Program-made: the position numbers and the translations under genes
Assembly: GCF_007000325.2 (NCBI RefSeq)
Contig: NZ_CP117267.1
Location: forward strand, 1,550,001-1,614,000
Origin: Rhizobium rhododendri
GTDB taxonomy: Bacteria > Pseudomonadota > Alphaproteobacteria > Rhizobiales > Rhizobiaceae
Length of the DNA stretch: 64,000 nt
Direction: 5' to 3'
Part shown: in pieces, positions 1 to 8,906 of the stretch
Layout: each line of letters opens with the position of its first letter
Numbering within the stretch: the first letter of the stretch is position 1
The notes under the pieces: model-generated
What the model was told of the DNA's origin: nothing
Seen by the model: only the letters and a program-made list of their open reading frames with translations
The model's database searches: none

Positions 1-365
1 CCTCGTCGGGCACCCCCTACAGCGCCATGCCCTACGCCTTCGCCTTCCGCAAACGGCCGCCGAATGAAAAGACCAGCTGCACCTGCAATCTGCCGGCCTA
101 TTACGAGGAAATGCGAAGGCAGAACGCGCTGACCAAGCCGCCAACCGCAGGCACGCAGCAAGGCTCGATTACGACGATCATCCCAAAAGCGTCGCCACCG
201 GCCGTGCCGACGGCACCCGCAAAGGGCGATGCGCCGCCGGTGGAACGGCCCTACGATCCGTCCGCCGGCAATGTCCGTCAGGTCGGCCCGGCGTTCCTAC
301 AGCCCGACCAGCGCAAGCTAGACCTCACCCGTCCGGCCGTACCCGGCGAGCAGCCCCAGCAATAG
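1..365 (+). CDS. DUF2865 domain protein, C-terminal part (5' end outside window)
   Basis: The reading frame is open from the first base and ends at the TAG at 363-365. Before the first in-window ATG (27) the frame already reads SSGTPYSA, so the gene starts upstream. The visible start, GTPYSAMPYAFAFRKR followed by a Cys-containing CTCN, resembles the end of the DUF2865 domain of alphaproteobacterial exported proteins. A Pro/Ala-rich tail of about 80 residues follows, without a recognisable fold. The function of DUF2865 is unknown. It converges on bluB with only 3 bp between stops. Confidence 0.6.
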   Translation, partial: SSGTPYSAMPYAFAFRKRPPNEKTSCTCNLPAYYEEMRRQNALTKPPTAGTQQGSITTIIPKASPPAVPTAPAKGDAPPVERPYDPSAGNVRQVGPAFLQPDQRKLDLTRPAVPGEQPQQ

Positions 366-368
366 GCC

Positions 369-1061
<693 letters not shown>

Positions 1062-1117
1062 TTATATCCCCAACAATGCCAACCGCCCGCCGTCCTCGCG
1101 GGATCAGTCTATCTTAT

Positions 1118-1290
1118 CAGGCCGGTCTTCTGGCTCGGCTTCATCTGGCGATGCTGCCTTCCCGGTCGAAACCAGTGGCATATCGGATAACTGACCGTTC
1201 CCTGTGCATCGCCATCCGCCTTACAGCGTTGGGCACGCGCCGGATTTGCACCGGCTTCCCGATTCTCCCGCCTGGGCGGGCACCTGATGA
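1118..1290 (-). promoter_or_regulatory. Cobalamin (AdoCbl) riboswitch upstream of bluB
   Basis: Read on the minus strand, the leader contains, in order, GGTGCCCGCC, GGGAAGCCGGTGCAAATCCG, the B12 box GCCACTGG, GGGAAGGC, and AGCCAGAAGACCGGC. These are the conserved segments of the cobalamin riboswitch in the correct order and spacing. The distal end is about 60 bp before the bluB ATG. A CCCGC/GCGGG stem (about 1085-1105) between aptamer and start could act as the expression platform. Regulation by B12 is inferred from the family. Confidence 0.95.
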
Positions 1291-1340
1291 AGGAGATATG
1301 CGCGATCCGGCTGGCGATGGCAAGCGGATCGCAGGCGAGC

Positions 1341-2171
1341 TCAGCGCTCCGGTTCATACCTGACAAAGGCGAACTCCTCGCCATCGGGTGACCAACTCGG
1401 TACGTTGATTGTCCCCTGGCCCCCGAACAGCTCGAACAACGTCGTTATGTTGCCGCCATCCATGTCCATCAGCCGCAGGCGGACGTCGAGATCGCGCGGA
1501 TGATCGAAGACGTCGCCGTCGTAGGAGAGCAGCACCACCTTGTCGCTCTTCGGCGACGGATGGGGAAACCAGTTGCCGAACTCGTCGTCGGTCACCTGCT
1601 GCAGGTCGCGACCGTCAGGCCGGATACGCCAGATCTGCATACGGCCGGTCCGGCTGGAGTTGAAATAGATCCACGCACCATCGGCCGACCAGTCCGGCCC
1701 GTCGTTGCGACCCTCGCCATGGGTCAACCGCGTCTCCTCGCCGCCCTCGACCGATATCGTGTAGATGTCGAAGAGATCGCCGCGAATGCCGCAGTAGCTG
1801 ACATGCTTTCCGTCCGGCGACCAGCCGTGCCAGTAGGATGGGAGGTTTGTGGTCACCTGCCTGGGGAGACCGCCTTCCGCAGGCACGAGATAGATGCAGG
1901 ACTTGCCGTACTGGACCTTGTCGCAGAGCGCGATCAGCGTACCGTCGGGCGAGATGCCATGGTCGTTGTTGCAACGGCTGGCAAAGCCTGTGTCGACGCG
2001 CTCGACAGTGGCGAGCCCGTCGAGCGACAGGCGGTAGAGAAGCCCGTCATCGTTGACGAGCAGGTAGCGTCCGTCTGGCGCAAAGTTCGGCGCCTCGACG
2101 AGACGATCGGTCTGCCAGACGACCCGGCTCCGACCTGTTGCAATGTTGAAGATTTCGACCGAACTGCGCAT
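1341..2171 (-). CDS. TolB-like beta-propeller protein (PD40/WD40-like repeats)
   Basis: The 276-residue product is built of repeated blades with the TolB-type signature: APDGRYLL, SPDGTLIAL, SPDGKHVSY, SADGAWIYF and SPDGEEFAF. There is no signal peptide or membrane segment, so unlike TolB it should be cytoplasmic. Rhizobia and Bacteroidetes carry such stand-alone TolB-like propellers, often annotated as biopolymer transporter TolR or a WD40 protein; their substrate is unknown. It has no operon partner: the riboswitch of bluB lies downstream and DUF1003 is divergent. Confidence 0.85.
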   Translation of the reverse strand: MRSSVEIFNIATGRSRVVWQTDRLVEAPNFAPDGRYLLVNDDGLLYRLSLDGLATVERVDTGFASRCNNDHGISPDGTLIALCDKVQYGKSCIYLVPAEGGLPRQVTTNLPSYWHGWSPDGKHVSYCGIRGDLFDIYTISVEGGEETRLTHGEGRNDGPDWSADGAWIYFNSSRTGRMQIWRIRPDGRDLQQVTDDEFGNWFPHPSPKSDKVVLLSYDGDVFDHPRDLDVRLRLMDMDGGNITTLFELFGGQGTINVPSWSPDGEEFAFVRYEPER

Positions 2172-2358
2172 GTCTCACCCATCCTCGAAGCCGCCGCCTA
2201 AAAGCAAACGGCGACCGGGGAGGTTTTAACGGCTCGCCCACCCGACATCAACTGGCTCGACTGGACGCGATTGCGTGAGGCATCGCCATTCCCATGTTTT
2301 GCCGTTGCAATTCATCGTGGCAACCGAATACTGCCGCTAACCAGTATCGGAGTCACGC

Positions 2359-2889
2359 ATGCCCAATCTCCCGAACTTCTTTCACACCCACTTCGATAAA
2401 TCGTCGGACGATCTCGGCGTCATCGAAAAGCGGGTGCTGAAGCGAGCCCGCGAACGCAAGATCATCTCGACGGATGTCAACGCTGCCTTTTCCGCAAATG
2501 CCTCCGTCGGGGAACGGCTCGCAGACGGGATCGCCCGCGTCGGCGGATCATGGGCGTTCATCGTCTCCTTCCTGTTGTTCCTGGTCGCCTGGACGGTGCT
2601 CAACACCATCCTGCTCTCGTCACGCGCCTTCGATCCCTACCCGTTCATCTTCCTCAACCTGATCCTCTCGATGATCGCAGCCATCCAGGCGCCGATCATC
2701 ATGATGTCGCAGAACCGCCAGACCGAACGCGACCGCTTCGAGGCTGCCAAGGACTATGAAGTCAACCTCAAGGCCGAACTGGAAGTCCTGTCGCTGCACG
2801 AGAAGATCGACCTGCAGGTGTTGACCGAACTGTCCGCCCTCAGGGAGGAAGTGGGCCGCATTACGAGGCTGCTGGAGGCAAAGGCCTAG
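2359..2889 (+). CDS. DUF1003 domain membrane protein
   Basis: The 176-residue protein has the DUF1003 architecture: a charged N-terminus, two transmembrane helices (about residues 63-85 and 95-117) joined by a short loop, then MMSQNRQTERDRFEAAKDYEVN and a C-terminal coiled-coil-like stretch (LEVLSLHEKIDLQVL). GGAG lies 6 bp upstream of ATG 2359. The function of the family is unknown. It stands alone, divergent from the TolB-like gene and convergent with the GFA gene. Confidence 0.9.
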   Translation: MPNLPNFFHTHFDKSSDDLGVIEKRVLKRARERKIISTDVNAAFSANASVGERLADGIARVGGSWAFIVSFLLFLVAWTVLNTILLSSRAFDPYPFIFLNLILSMIAAIQAPIIMMSQNRQTERDRFEAAKDYEVNLKAELEVLSLHEKIDLQVLTELSALREEVGRITRLLEAKA

Positions 2890-2920
2890 CGTCGGCGGGA
2901 CTGCCCCTTGCGGACGATGG

Positions 2921-3316
2921 CTAGTCGGATTTCGGGAACTGGGGCAGACCGTCGTGGAGGCTATAGAAGCCTGCCTTGTCGGCGCAATAGATGTGATGGC
3001 CCATTTTCAGCGCGTTGGGATCATCGAACAGGCCGGCCATGATCGAGATCTGTTCGGCATCGTCGGCGACCCAGAACAGCGCTGAGCCGCAGGTCTTGCA
3101 GAACCCGCGGCTGGCAGCGGGACTGGAGCGATACCAGCTGACATTCTCACCGCCCTCGACCGTAAGGTGGTCGGTCGCCACGTTGGTGGCGGCGAAGTAG
3201 AGTCCGGTCTGCTTGCGGCATTGCGAGCAGTGACACCCGACCACATCCCTGAGCGGACCTGTCGTCCGTATTTTCACGGCGCCGCAGAGGCAAGATCCGG
3301 TATGGTCGTCCTTCAT
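2921..3316 (-). CDS. GFA family protein (Mss4-like zinc fold)
   Basis: The 131-residue protein carries the zinc-binding cysteine pattern of the GFA/CENP-V family: SCLCGAVK near the N-terminus, GCHCSQCRKQTG, and FCKTCGSALFW. Family members include the glutathione-dependent formaldehyde-activating protein, but most rhizobial paralogues have no proven substrate. ATG 3316 is preferred over the in-frame ATG at 3376 because GGGAAGG sits just upstream and translation then begins close to the conserved domain. It converges on the DUF1003 gene. Confidence 0.88.
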   Translation of the reverse strand: MKDDHTGSCLCGAVKIRTTGPLRDVVGCHCSQCRKQTGLYFAATNVATDHLTVEGGENVSWYRSSPAASRGFCKTCGSALFWVADDAEQISIMAGLFDDPNALKMGHHIYCADKAGFYSLHDGLPQFPKSD

Positions 3317-3461
3317 AGCGCCTTCCCGATCCTTGTCGTTATGTATCATCCTGATGGTGCGGCATGCAGCTGTCAACTTCAGATTTCATGACTGCAGCAT
3401 CAGCCACGCTGATAGCAGACCCTTTGCTGAATGCTCCCGGCAAGCCCTCGTCGAAAGGCAG

Positions 3462-3476
3462 TTAAAAGGGCGTTAA
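3462..3476. promoter_or_regulatory. Possible CtrA-type box (TTAA-N7-TTAA)
   Basis: TTAA, seven bases, TTAA matches the core consensus of the alphaproteobacterial cell-cycle regulator CtrA. It lies about 230 bp upstream of the tadE-like gene. In Caulobacter the pilus genes are in the CtrA regulon, which makes the location suggestive. One short match can arise by chance. Confidence 0.3.
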
Positions 3477-3563
3477 GCCATCTTCGCCCCCCGTCGTTCC
3501 CCTGGACGCACCAAAAAGCCAGATCTGACGGCCAAAGGTGCGATTTCGGGACAATCTAATGTG

Positions 3564-3588
3564 ACACGCACCATTCATGCGTGCGTGT
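3564..3588. repeat. Inverted repeat, 8-bp arms with 9-bp spacer
   Basis: ACACGCAC (3564-3571) and GTGCGTGT (3581-3588) are exact reverse complements. The structure lies 120 bp before the tadE-like start and has no following T-run, so an operator is as likely as a hairpin. Confidence 0.5.
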
Positions 3589-3626
3589 GGCTCAAAAATA
3601 TACCCGCCAAAAAATTGCATAGGTAA

Positions 3627-3638
3627 CCTAATATTAGG
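3627..3638. repeat. 12-bp perfect palindrome CCTAATATTAGG
   Basis: A perfect A/T-rich dyad about 70 bp upstream of the tadE-like start, within the likely promoter region. It could be an operator for a dimeric regulator; no known site is recognised. Confidence 0.45.
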
Positions 3639-3706
3639 ATATCGCAATTCAAAATTGAACCAGCAGGATTGGGAAGGTTGTCGCAACCGAAGAGGAGACG
3701 GAGACG

Positions 3707-4126
3707 ATGATTATGAGCAGATTTCGCCGTTGCGAACGTGGTACTGCAGCCCTCGAATTTGCGATCATCTTTCCGGTGTTCATTCTCGTGCTGATGACGT
3801 TGATCGCCTACGGCATCTATCTCAGCGCCGCCCATTCCGTTCAGCAGATCGCGGCCAATGCAGCCCGGACCGCCATCGCCGGCGTCACCGAGGCCGAGCG
3901 TGAGCAACTGGTCAACACCTACATAACCACCTCCACCCTTAACGATGCCATTCTGAACCCGGCCAAATTCACAGTCACGGTGCAGCCGGATCCGGCCAAC
4001 GCCAACCAGTTCACGGTCAAGTTGTCCTACGACGCCCAGGACCTGCCGATCTGGAACCTCTACAGCTTCGCCATGCCAAGCAAGACGATTGTACGCACCG
4101 CTACGATCCGCATGGGAGGCATCTGA
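3707..4126 (+). CDS. TadE-like pseudopilin/pilus assembly protein
   Basis: The 139-residue protein begins with a short basic leader and the TadE signature ERGTAALEFAIIFPVFILV, one transmembrane helix (about residues 18-38) with Glu five residues after the GT, then AANAARTAIAG and a short extracytoplasmic domain. TadE-type proteins are minor pseudopilins or envelope proteins of Flp/Tad systems. The stop overlaps the start of the next gene (TGATG), so the two are co-translated. No TadA ATPase, CpaB-F or prepilin peptidase gene is in the window. Confidence 0.85.
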   Translation: MIMSRFRRCERGTAALEFAIIFPVFILVLMTLIAYGIYLSAAHSVQQIAANAARTAIAGVTEAEREQLVNTYITTSTLNDAILNPAKFTVTVQPDPANANQFTVKLSYDAQDLPIWNLYSFAMPSKTIVRTATIRMGGI

Positions 4127-5865
4127 TGCCGATCGGAACCATCCTGCGGCGCTGGACCCTAAGCGAGCAAGGCAACGTCGCAATCCTGGCTGCCATCACC
4201 GCACCCCTCATTCTCTACTGCATGAGCCTGGGTCTCGATTACGGCATGCTGACGCTGCAGCAGCGCCGCCTGCAGCAGACGGCCGACCTGTCCGCAATTG
4301 TCGCGGCATCGGACGTAAACAATGCCCAGGCCAATATTCTCAACTACTTCAGCACCAATAACCTGAATATGGCTGTCCAGACGGCAAGCGGCTACGTCTC
4401 GAACACCGGAACGTCGCCTCTTGGAGACGCCGTGAGTGCGGCAAAGTTCGACGGTATCGCAACGATAACGCTCGGCACCTACGTCGCTGATCCGACGATT
4501 GCCCTCGGCAGCCGCTTCGTGCCGGGCGCCACGCCATACGACGCCGTCAAGGTGAAAATCCAGCAGACCGGTGGACTGATTTTTGCCGCGAGTTTCGCAA
4601 CCCCGCCAACTTTGGAGGCCGTCGGCACTGCCTCAACAGAGAAGATTGCGGCATTTTCGATCGGCTCGGGGCTGGCAAGCGTAAACAACGGACTTCTGAA
4701 TGCCGTCCTGGGTGGCTTGCTCGGGACCAGTCTTTCCCTCAGCGCCATGGATTACAACGCGCTGCTATCCACCAAGGTGAACGCCCTCTCGGTCACCGAC
4801 AAGCTGGCGACCAACCTCAACCTCACCGCCGGCAGCTATGCCGACACACTGGCGGCGGACGTCAAGTTCGGCGACGTGCTCAATGCCATCGGCGGTCAGG
4901 CCGGTCTCAACTCGGCCACCCGGAAAGCCATTCAATCCGTACAGACGGCGGCAAACAGTGCCCAGCTCCGGCTCAAGCTCGCCGATATATTGTCGCTCGG
5001 GCCTGTCGCCCAAAGACCCACCGGCAGCGGCTCGCAAATCAGCCTCGCTGCCAACGTCATGGATCTGGTCACGGCCGCCGCCCTCGCCGCCAATGGCAGC
5101 AAGCAGGTTTCCGTCAATCTCGGCGGCACCATACCAGGCCTCACCACGGTGCAGATGACGATGGCCATCGGCGAACCGCCGCAAAGCACACCATCCCTGG
5201 CCGTTGGCGCCGTCGGCACGGTGGTGCGCACCTCCCAGACCCGTATCAAGCTATCCATAGCGATCGACGCACTGGCGGCGCTGGCTGGCACCAAAGTGCA
5301 GCTGCCGCTTTACGTGCAGCTGGCCAATGCGACGGGAAAGCTTTCGGCCATCACCTGCCTCGGCAACGGCGCGCAGAACGCCAATGTCTCCGTCAGTACC
5401 ATACCTGGCGTCGCCGATCTCTACATCGGCAACGTCGACACCACACAGTTTTCCAATTTCGCGACCGGCCCGGACGTGACAGCTGCAACCTTGGTCAACG
5501 TGCTGGGCCTGATCACCGCCACGGCCAGCGCCCACGTCGCCATTACAAATATGACAAAGACGACGCTCACCTTCACGCCGGCAGACATCGCTGCCGGGGT
5601 GAAAAAGACTGCCTCCACCACGGACACACTGACCTCCGCGATCTCGTCCCTCTTCGCCAACACCAACTATTCGATCAATATCCTGGGCCTCACCCTCGTC
5701 ACCAAGGCCGTCTTTCAGCAAGCGCTGGCCATGACGCTTTCGAGCATCAGCACGCCGCTCAACGATCTGCTCAGCAACGTGCTGCTTCTGGCCGGCGTCA
5801 AGGTCGGCCAGGCCGACGTCACGGTAACAGACGTCCGCTGCCAGCAGCCCGTACTCGTCCAATAG
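4126..5865 (+). CDS. TadG-like pilus assembly/surface protein (Tad_N domain)
   Basis: The 579-residue protein starts with LSEQGNVAILAAITAPLILYC, the TadG N-terminal helix found in putative Flp pilus-assembly proteins, followed by LDYGMLTLQQRRLQQTADLSA, typical of the family. The remainder is a long Ala/Thr/Ser/Asn-rich extracytoplasmic region with few charges and only two or three Cys, consistent with an exported beta-rich domain. It is translationally coupled to the TadE-like gene. No von Willebrand A motif is evident, unlike the TadG-like protein at 7561. Confidence 0.82.
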   Translation: MPIGTILRRWTLSEQGNVAILAAITAPLILYCMSLGLDYGMLTLQQRRLQQTADLSAIVAASDVNNAQANILNYFSTNNLNMAVQTASGYVSNTGTSPLGDAVSAAKFDGIATITLGTYVADPTIALGSRFVPGATPYDAVKVKIQQTGGLIFAASFATPPTLEAVGTASTEKIAAFSIGSGLASVNNGLLNAVLGGLLGTSLSLSAMDYNALLSTKVNALSVTDKLATNLNLTAGSYADTLAADVKFGDVLNAIGGQAGLNSATRKAIQSVQTAANSAQLRLKLADILSLGPVAQRPTGSGSQISLAANVMDLVTAAALAANGSKQVSVNLGGTIPGLTTVQMTMAIGEPPQSTPSLAVGAVGTVVRTSQTRIKLSIAIDALAALAGTKVQLPLYVQLANATGKLSAITCLGNGAQNANVSVSTIPGVADLYIGNVDTTQFSNFATGPDVTAATLVNVLGLITATASAHVAITNMTKTTLTFTPADIAAGVKKTASTTDTLTSAISSLFANTNYSINILGLTLVTKAVFQQALAMTLSSISTPLNDLLSNVLLLAGVKVGQADVTVTDVRCQQPVLVQ

Positions 5866-5880
5866 ACGACGTCCCAAAAC

Positions 5881-5912
5881 AAAACGGGCCGGTCTTTCGA
5901 CCGGCCCGTTTT
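5881..5912. terminator. Bidirectional intrinsic terminator
   Basis: A perfect 14-bp stem (AAAACGGGCCGGTC and its complement) closes a TTTC loop. The A and T ends give a U-run in both directions. It sits between the convergent tadG-like gene and the DAHP synthase gene. Confidence 0.93.
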
Positions 5913-5932
5913 CGATGTGATGTTGAGACTGC

Positions 5933-7315
5933 TCAGCCGTTGGCGACAAGTCGCTTTTCGTCGCGACCGCCCTTCATGCGCTCTGCCAGCAGGAAGGCGA
6001 GCTCCAGCGCCTGGTCGGCGTTGAGGCGTGGATCGCAATGGGTGTGGTAGCGATCCTGAAGGTCGTCGGCCGTGACGGCGCGGGCACCGCCAGTGCATTC
6101 GGTGACGTCCTTGCCGGTCATCTCGATGTGGATGCCGCCCGGATGCGTGCCTTCGGCGCGGTGGATCTGGAAGAAGCTTTCTACTTCCGACAGGATGCGC
6201 TCGAAAGGCCGTGTCTTGTAGTTGTTGAGCGTTATCGTGTTGCCATGCATCGGATCGCAGGACCAGACGACCTTGCGGCCCTCGCGCTCGACGGCGCGCA
6301 CCAGCTTCGGCAGATTGTCGGCGACCTTGTCGTGGCCGAAGCGGCAGATCAGCGTCAGGCGCCCGGCCTCGTTGGCAGGGTTGAGCACGTCGATCAATTC
6401 CAGCAGGTTGTCGGCTGTCAGCGACGGACCGCATTTCAGCCCGATCGGGTTCTTGATGCCACGGAAATACTCGACATGGGCGTGGTCGAGCTGGCGCGTG
6501 CGGTCGCCGATCCACAGCATGTGGCCAGACGTCGCATACCAGTCGCCCGAGGTCGAGTCGACACGGGTCATCGCTTCCTCATAGCCCAGCAGCAATGCTT
6601 CGTGGCTGGTGAAGAAATCGGTTTCGCGAAGGCTCGGATTGTTCTCTGCCGAGATACCGATGGCCTTCATGAATTCCATGGTTTCGCTGATCCGGTCGGC
6701 CAGCTTGCGGTAGCGCTCGCCCTGCGGGCTGTCCTTGACGAATCCGAGCATCCATTGATGAACGTTTTCGAGGTTGGCATAGCCACCCATCGCGAAGGCG
6801 CGCAGCAGGTTCAGCGTCGCGGCGGACTGGCGGTAGGCCATGATCTGCCGTTCCGGATCGGGAATGCGGGCCTTTTCGGTGAACTCGATGCCGTTGACGA
6901 TGTCGCCGCGATAGGCCGGCAGCGTCACGTCGCCCTGCGTCTCGACATTCGACGAGCGCGGCTTGGCGAATTGCCCGGCGATGCGACCGACCTTGACGAC
7001 AGGCAGCTGGGCGCCGAACGTCAGCACCACTGCCATTTCGAGAAAGGCGCGGAAGAAATCACGGATGTTGTCGGCGCCATGTTCGGCAAAACTCTCGGCA
7101 CAGTCTCCGCCCTGCAGCAGGAAGGCGTTGCCTTCGGCGACATTCGCCAGGTGCTTCTTCAGGCGACGCGCCTCGCCGGCAAAGACCAGCGGAGGATAGG
7201 TCGCAAGCTGCGCTTCCATCACCGTCACGGCATCCTTGTCCGGGTATTCCGGAACCTGGCTGATAGGCTTCTGCCGCCAGCTGCTGGGGGACCAATTCTG
7301 TACCATCGTGCTCAC
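5933..7315 (-). CDS. aroF: Class II 3-deoxy-7-phosphoheptulonate (DAHP) synthase
   Basis: This enzyme condenses phosphoenolpyruvate and erythrose 4-phosphate in the first step of the shikimate pathway. The 460-residue product is full length for the plant-like class II family and has its hallmarks: [10 protein letters not shown] at the start, [11 protein letters not shown] with the metal-binding Cys, [47 protein letters not shown] and [10 protein letters not shown]. It is transcribed alone, with an upstream region of about 200 bp shared with the divergent tad-like gene. Rhizobial annotations use aroF or aroG for this gene. Confidence 0.97.
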   Translation of the reverse strand: MSTMVQNWSPSSWRQKPISQVPEYPDKDAVTVMEAQLATYPPLVFAGEARRLKKHLANVAEGNAFLLQGGDCAESFAEHGADNIRDFFRAFLEMAVVLTFGAQLPVVKVGRIAGQFAKPRSSNVETQGDVTLPAYRGDIVNGIEFTEKARIPDPERQIMAYRQSAATLNLLRAFAMGGYANLENVHQWMLGFVKDSPQGERYRKLADRISETMEFMKAIGISAENNPSLRETDFFTSHEALLLGYEEAMTRVDSTSGDWYATSGHMLWIGDRTRQLDHAHVEYFRGIKNPIGLKCGPSLTADNLLELIDVLNPANEAGRLTLICRFGHDKVADNLPKLVRAVEREGRKVVWSCDPMHGNTITLNNYKTRPFERILSEVESFFQIHRAEGTHPGGIHIEMTGKDVTECTGGARAVTADDLQDRYHTHCDPRLNADQALELAFLLAERMKGGRDEKRLVANG

Positions 7316-7560
7316 CTGTTTTCCGCCCGGTCTCCGCCGGTTCTCCCGCTATTTCGAAATAAGCGCGGCTTATATCCCTTTGCGTGCGACTTGCATAGCG
7401 GGGCTACTCTCTGCGCGTTCCGATGCAGATTTTAACCGAATACAAACCACGGCAATTGCCGGATTGTTGATGAAACTACCCTATAAAGCGCGCAAACGCC
7501 GCGACGATGATAGCCGCGACCGATCGCCATGACGGCAAAGCTGCGAACGGGCTATCGACG

Positions 7561-8850
7561 ATGCGCATTCAAAACCTCTGGAAAGACAGATCCGGCAACT
7601 TCGGCATCATGACGGCACTGCTGCTTGTGCCCATAGTCGGCACCGCAGGCATGGCCGTGGACTTTGCCAATGCGCTGAATATCAGGAACCAGCTATATGC
7701 TGCCGCCGACGCCGCAGCCGTCGGTTCACTCGCCGAAAAATCGCCTGGCGTGACCGCTGCCATGGGGATGACGTCGGATGGCACCGTCGCGGTTGCCCAG
7801 ACCGATGCGAATTCGCTGTTCTTTGCCCAGAACAGCGCGGCACTCACCAGCAGCAACGTCAAGGTCGCCATCGCAGTCACCAAGACCGGCAACACGCTTC
7901 AGTCGAACGTCAGCTTCACGGCAACAGTGCCGACGACGTTCCTGCATGTAATCGGCCAGGACACCATCTCCATCGCAGGCAAGGCCACGGCGCAAAACCA
8001 GACTCAGACCTACATGGATTTCTACATCCTGATCGACAACACGCCATCGATGGGCGTAGGCGCCACGCCGAATGATGTGGCGCTCATGGAGGACAACACC
8101 TCGGACAAGTGCGCCTTTGCCTGTCACGAGACCGGCGCGAACAAAGGCAAAGACAATTACACGCTGGCAAAGAGCCTCAAAGTTACGATGCGAATCGACG
8201 TCGTCCGTGAGGCAACGAAGAGCCTGACAACCACTGCAACGACGCAGCGCAGTTCCTCCGACCAATACCGCATGGCGGTTTATACCTTTGGCGCAGCGGC
8301 GGAAACGGCGGCGCTGACGACGATCTCCCCCCTGACGGCCGACTTGGCGCAGGTCCAGACCTATACCAGCGCCGTCGATCTCATGACCATTCCTCAGCAG
8401 AACTATAACAGCGATGCTCAGACCAGTTTCGACACCGCCCTGACCGCGCTCAACACCACAATCCCGACACCGGGAAATGGCTACACCAGCAGCAGCCCTC
8501 AGAAGACCTTGTTCTTCGTGACGGACGGCGTCGGCGACAGCATCAAGCCGGTCGGCTGCACTGCACCGTTGGATGGTGACCGCTGCCAGGAGCCGATCGA
8601 CACATCTTTCTGTACGCCCCTGAAGAACCGCGGCGTCAAGATAGCCATTCTCTATACGACCTACCTGCCCCTGCCGGCTAACCCTTGGTACGTGAGGTGG
8701 ATCGATCCGTTCAGCAAGCAGATCCCTACCAAGCTGCAGAGCTGCGCGTCACCCGGCCTCTATTTCGAGGTCAGTCCGACCCAAGGCATCAGCGATGCCA
8801 TGAATGCGCTGTTTATGCGGGTGGTCAACGGGTCCAGGCTGACGAGCTGA
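7561..8850 (+). CDS. TadG-like protein with von Willebrand A-like domain
   Basis: The product (429 residues from ATG 7561; an in-frame ATG at 7507 would add 18) begins with a Tad_N segment (RSGNFGIMTALLLVPIVGTA, then DFANALNIRNQLYAAADAAA). A C-terminal region resembles a vWA domain: YILIDNTPSMG corresponds to the DxSxS metal site, with Thr at the second position, and FFVTDGVGD follows. Several Cys (KCAFACHE; GCTAPLDGDRCQEPID) suggest disulfides outside the membrane. This architecture is common in rhizobial pilus-assembly proteins of unknown role. The start is uncertain because neither candidate has a strong ribosome-binding site. Confidence 0.82.
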   Translation: MRIQNLWKDRSGNFGIMTALLLVPIVGTAGMAVDFANALNIRNQLYAAADAAAVGSLAEKSPGVTAAMGMTSDGTVAVAQTDANSLFFAQNSAALTSSNVKVAIAVTKTGNTLQSNVSFTATVPTTFLHVIGQDTISIAGKATAQNQTQTYMDFYILIDNTPSMGVGATPNDVALMEDNTSDKCAFACHETGANKGKDNYTLAKSLKVTMRIDVVREATKSLTTTATTQRSSSDQYRMAVYTFGAAAETAALTTISPLTADLAQVQTYTSAVDLMTIPQQNYNSDAQTSFDTALTALNTTIPTPGNGYTSSSPQKTLFFVTDGVGDSIKPVGCTAPLDGDRCQEPIDTSFCTPLKNRGVKIAILYTTYLPLPANPWYVRWIDPFSKQIPTKLQSCASPGLYFEVSPTQGISDAMNALFMRVVNGSRLTS

Positions 8851-8863
8851 TACCAGGTAAACT

Positions 8864-8895
8864 GGAGGCGAGCGCGAGATAGCGCGCTCGCCTCC
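8864..8895. terminator. Hairpin terminator between convergent genes
   Basis: GGAGGCGAGCGCG and its exact complement form a 13-bp stem around a short AGATAG loop, followed by ATTAATCTT. It lies between the vWA gene and gor and could serve both. Confidence 0.8.
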
Positions 8896-8906
8896 ATTAA
8901 TCTTGA

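Larger units (their letters stand above)
3317..3706. other. 390-bp intergenic region between GFA gene and tadE-like gene
   Basis: No open frame here looks like a gene. The right half (about 3540-3660) is much more A+T-rich than its surroundings and probably contains the promoter of the tad-like pair. It holds a TTAA-N7-TTAA site, an 8-bp inverted repeat and a 12-bp perfect palindrome, listed separately. Confidence 0.6.

Noticed and set aside
3707..5865. Pilin gene cluster with complete Tad apparatus
   Set aside because: Only TadE/TadG-like proteins are present; no ATPase, secretin, pilin or peptidase was found on either side.
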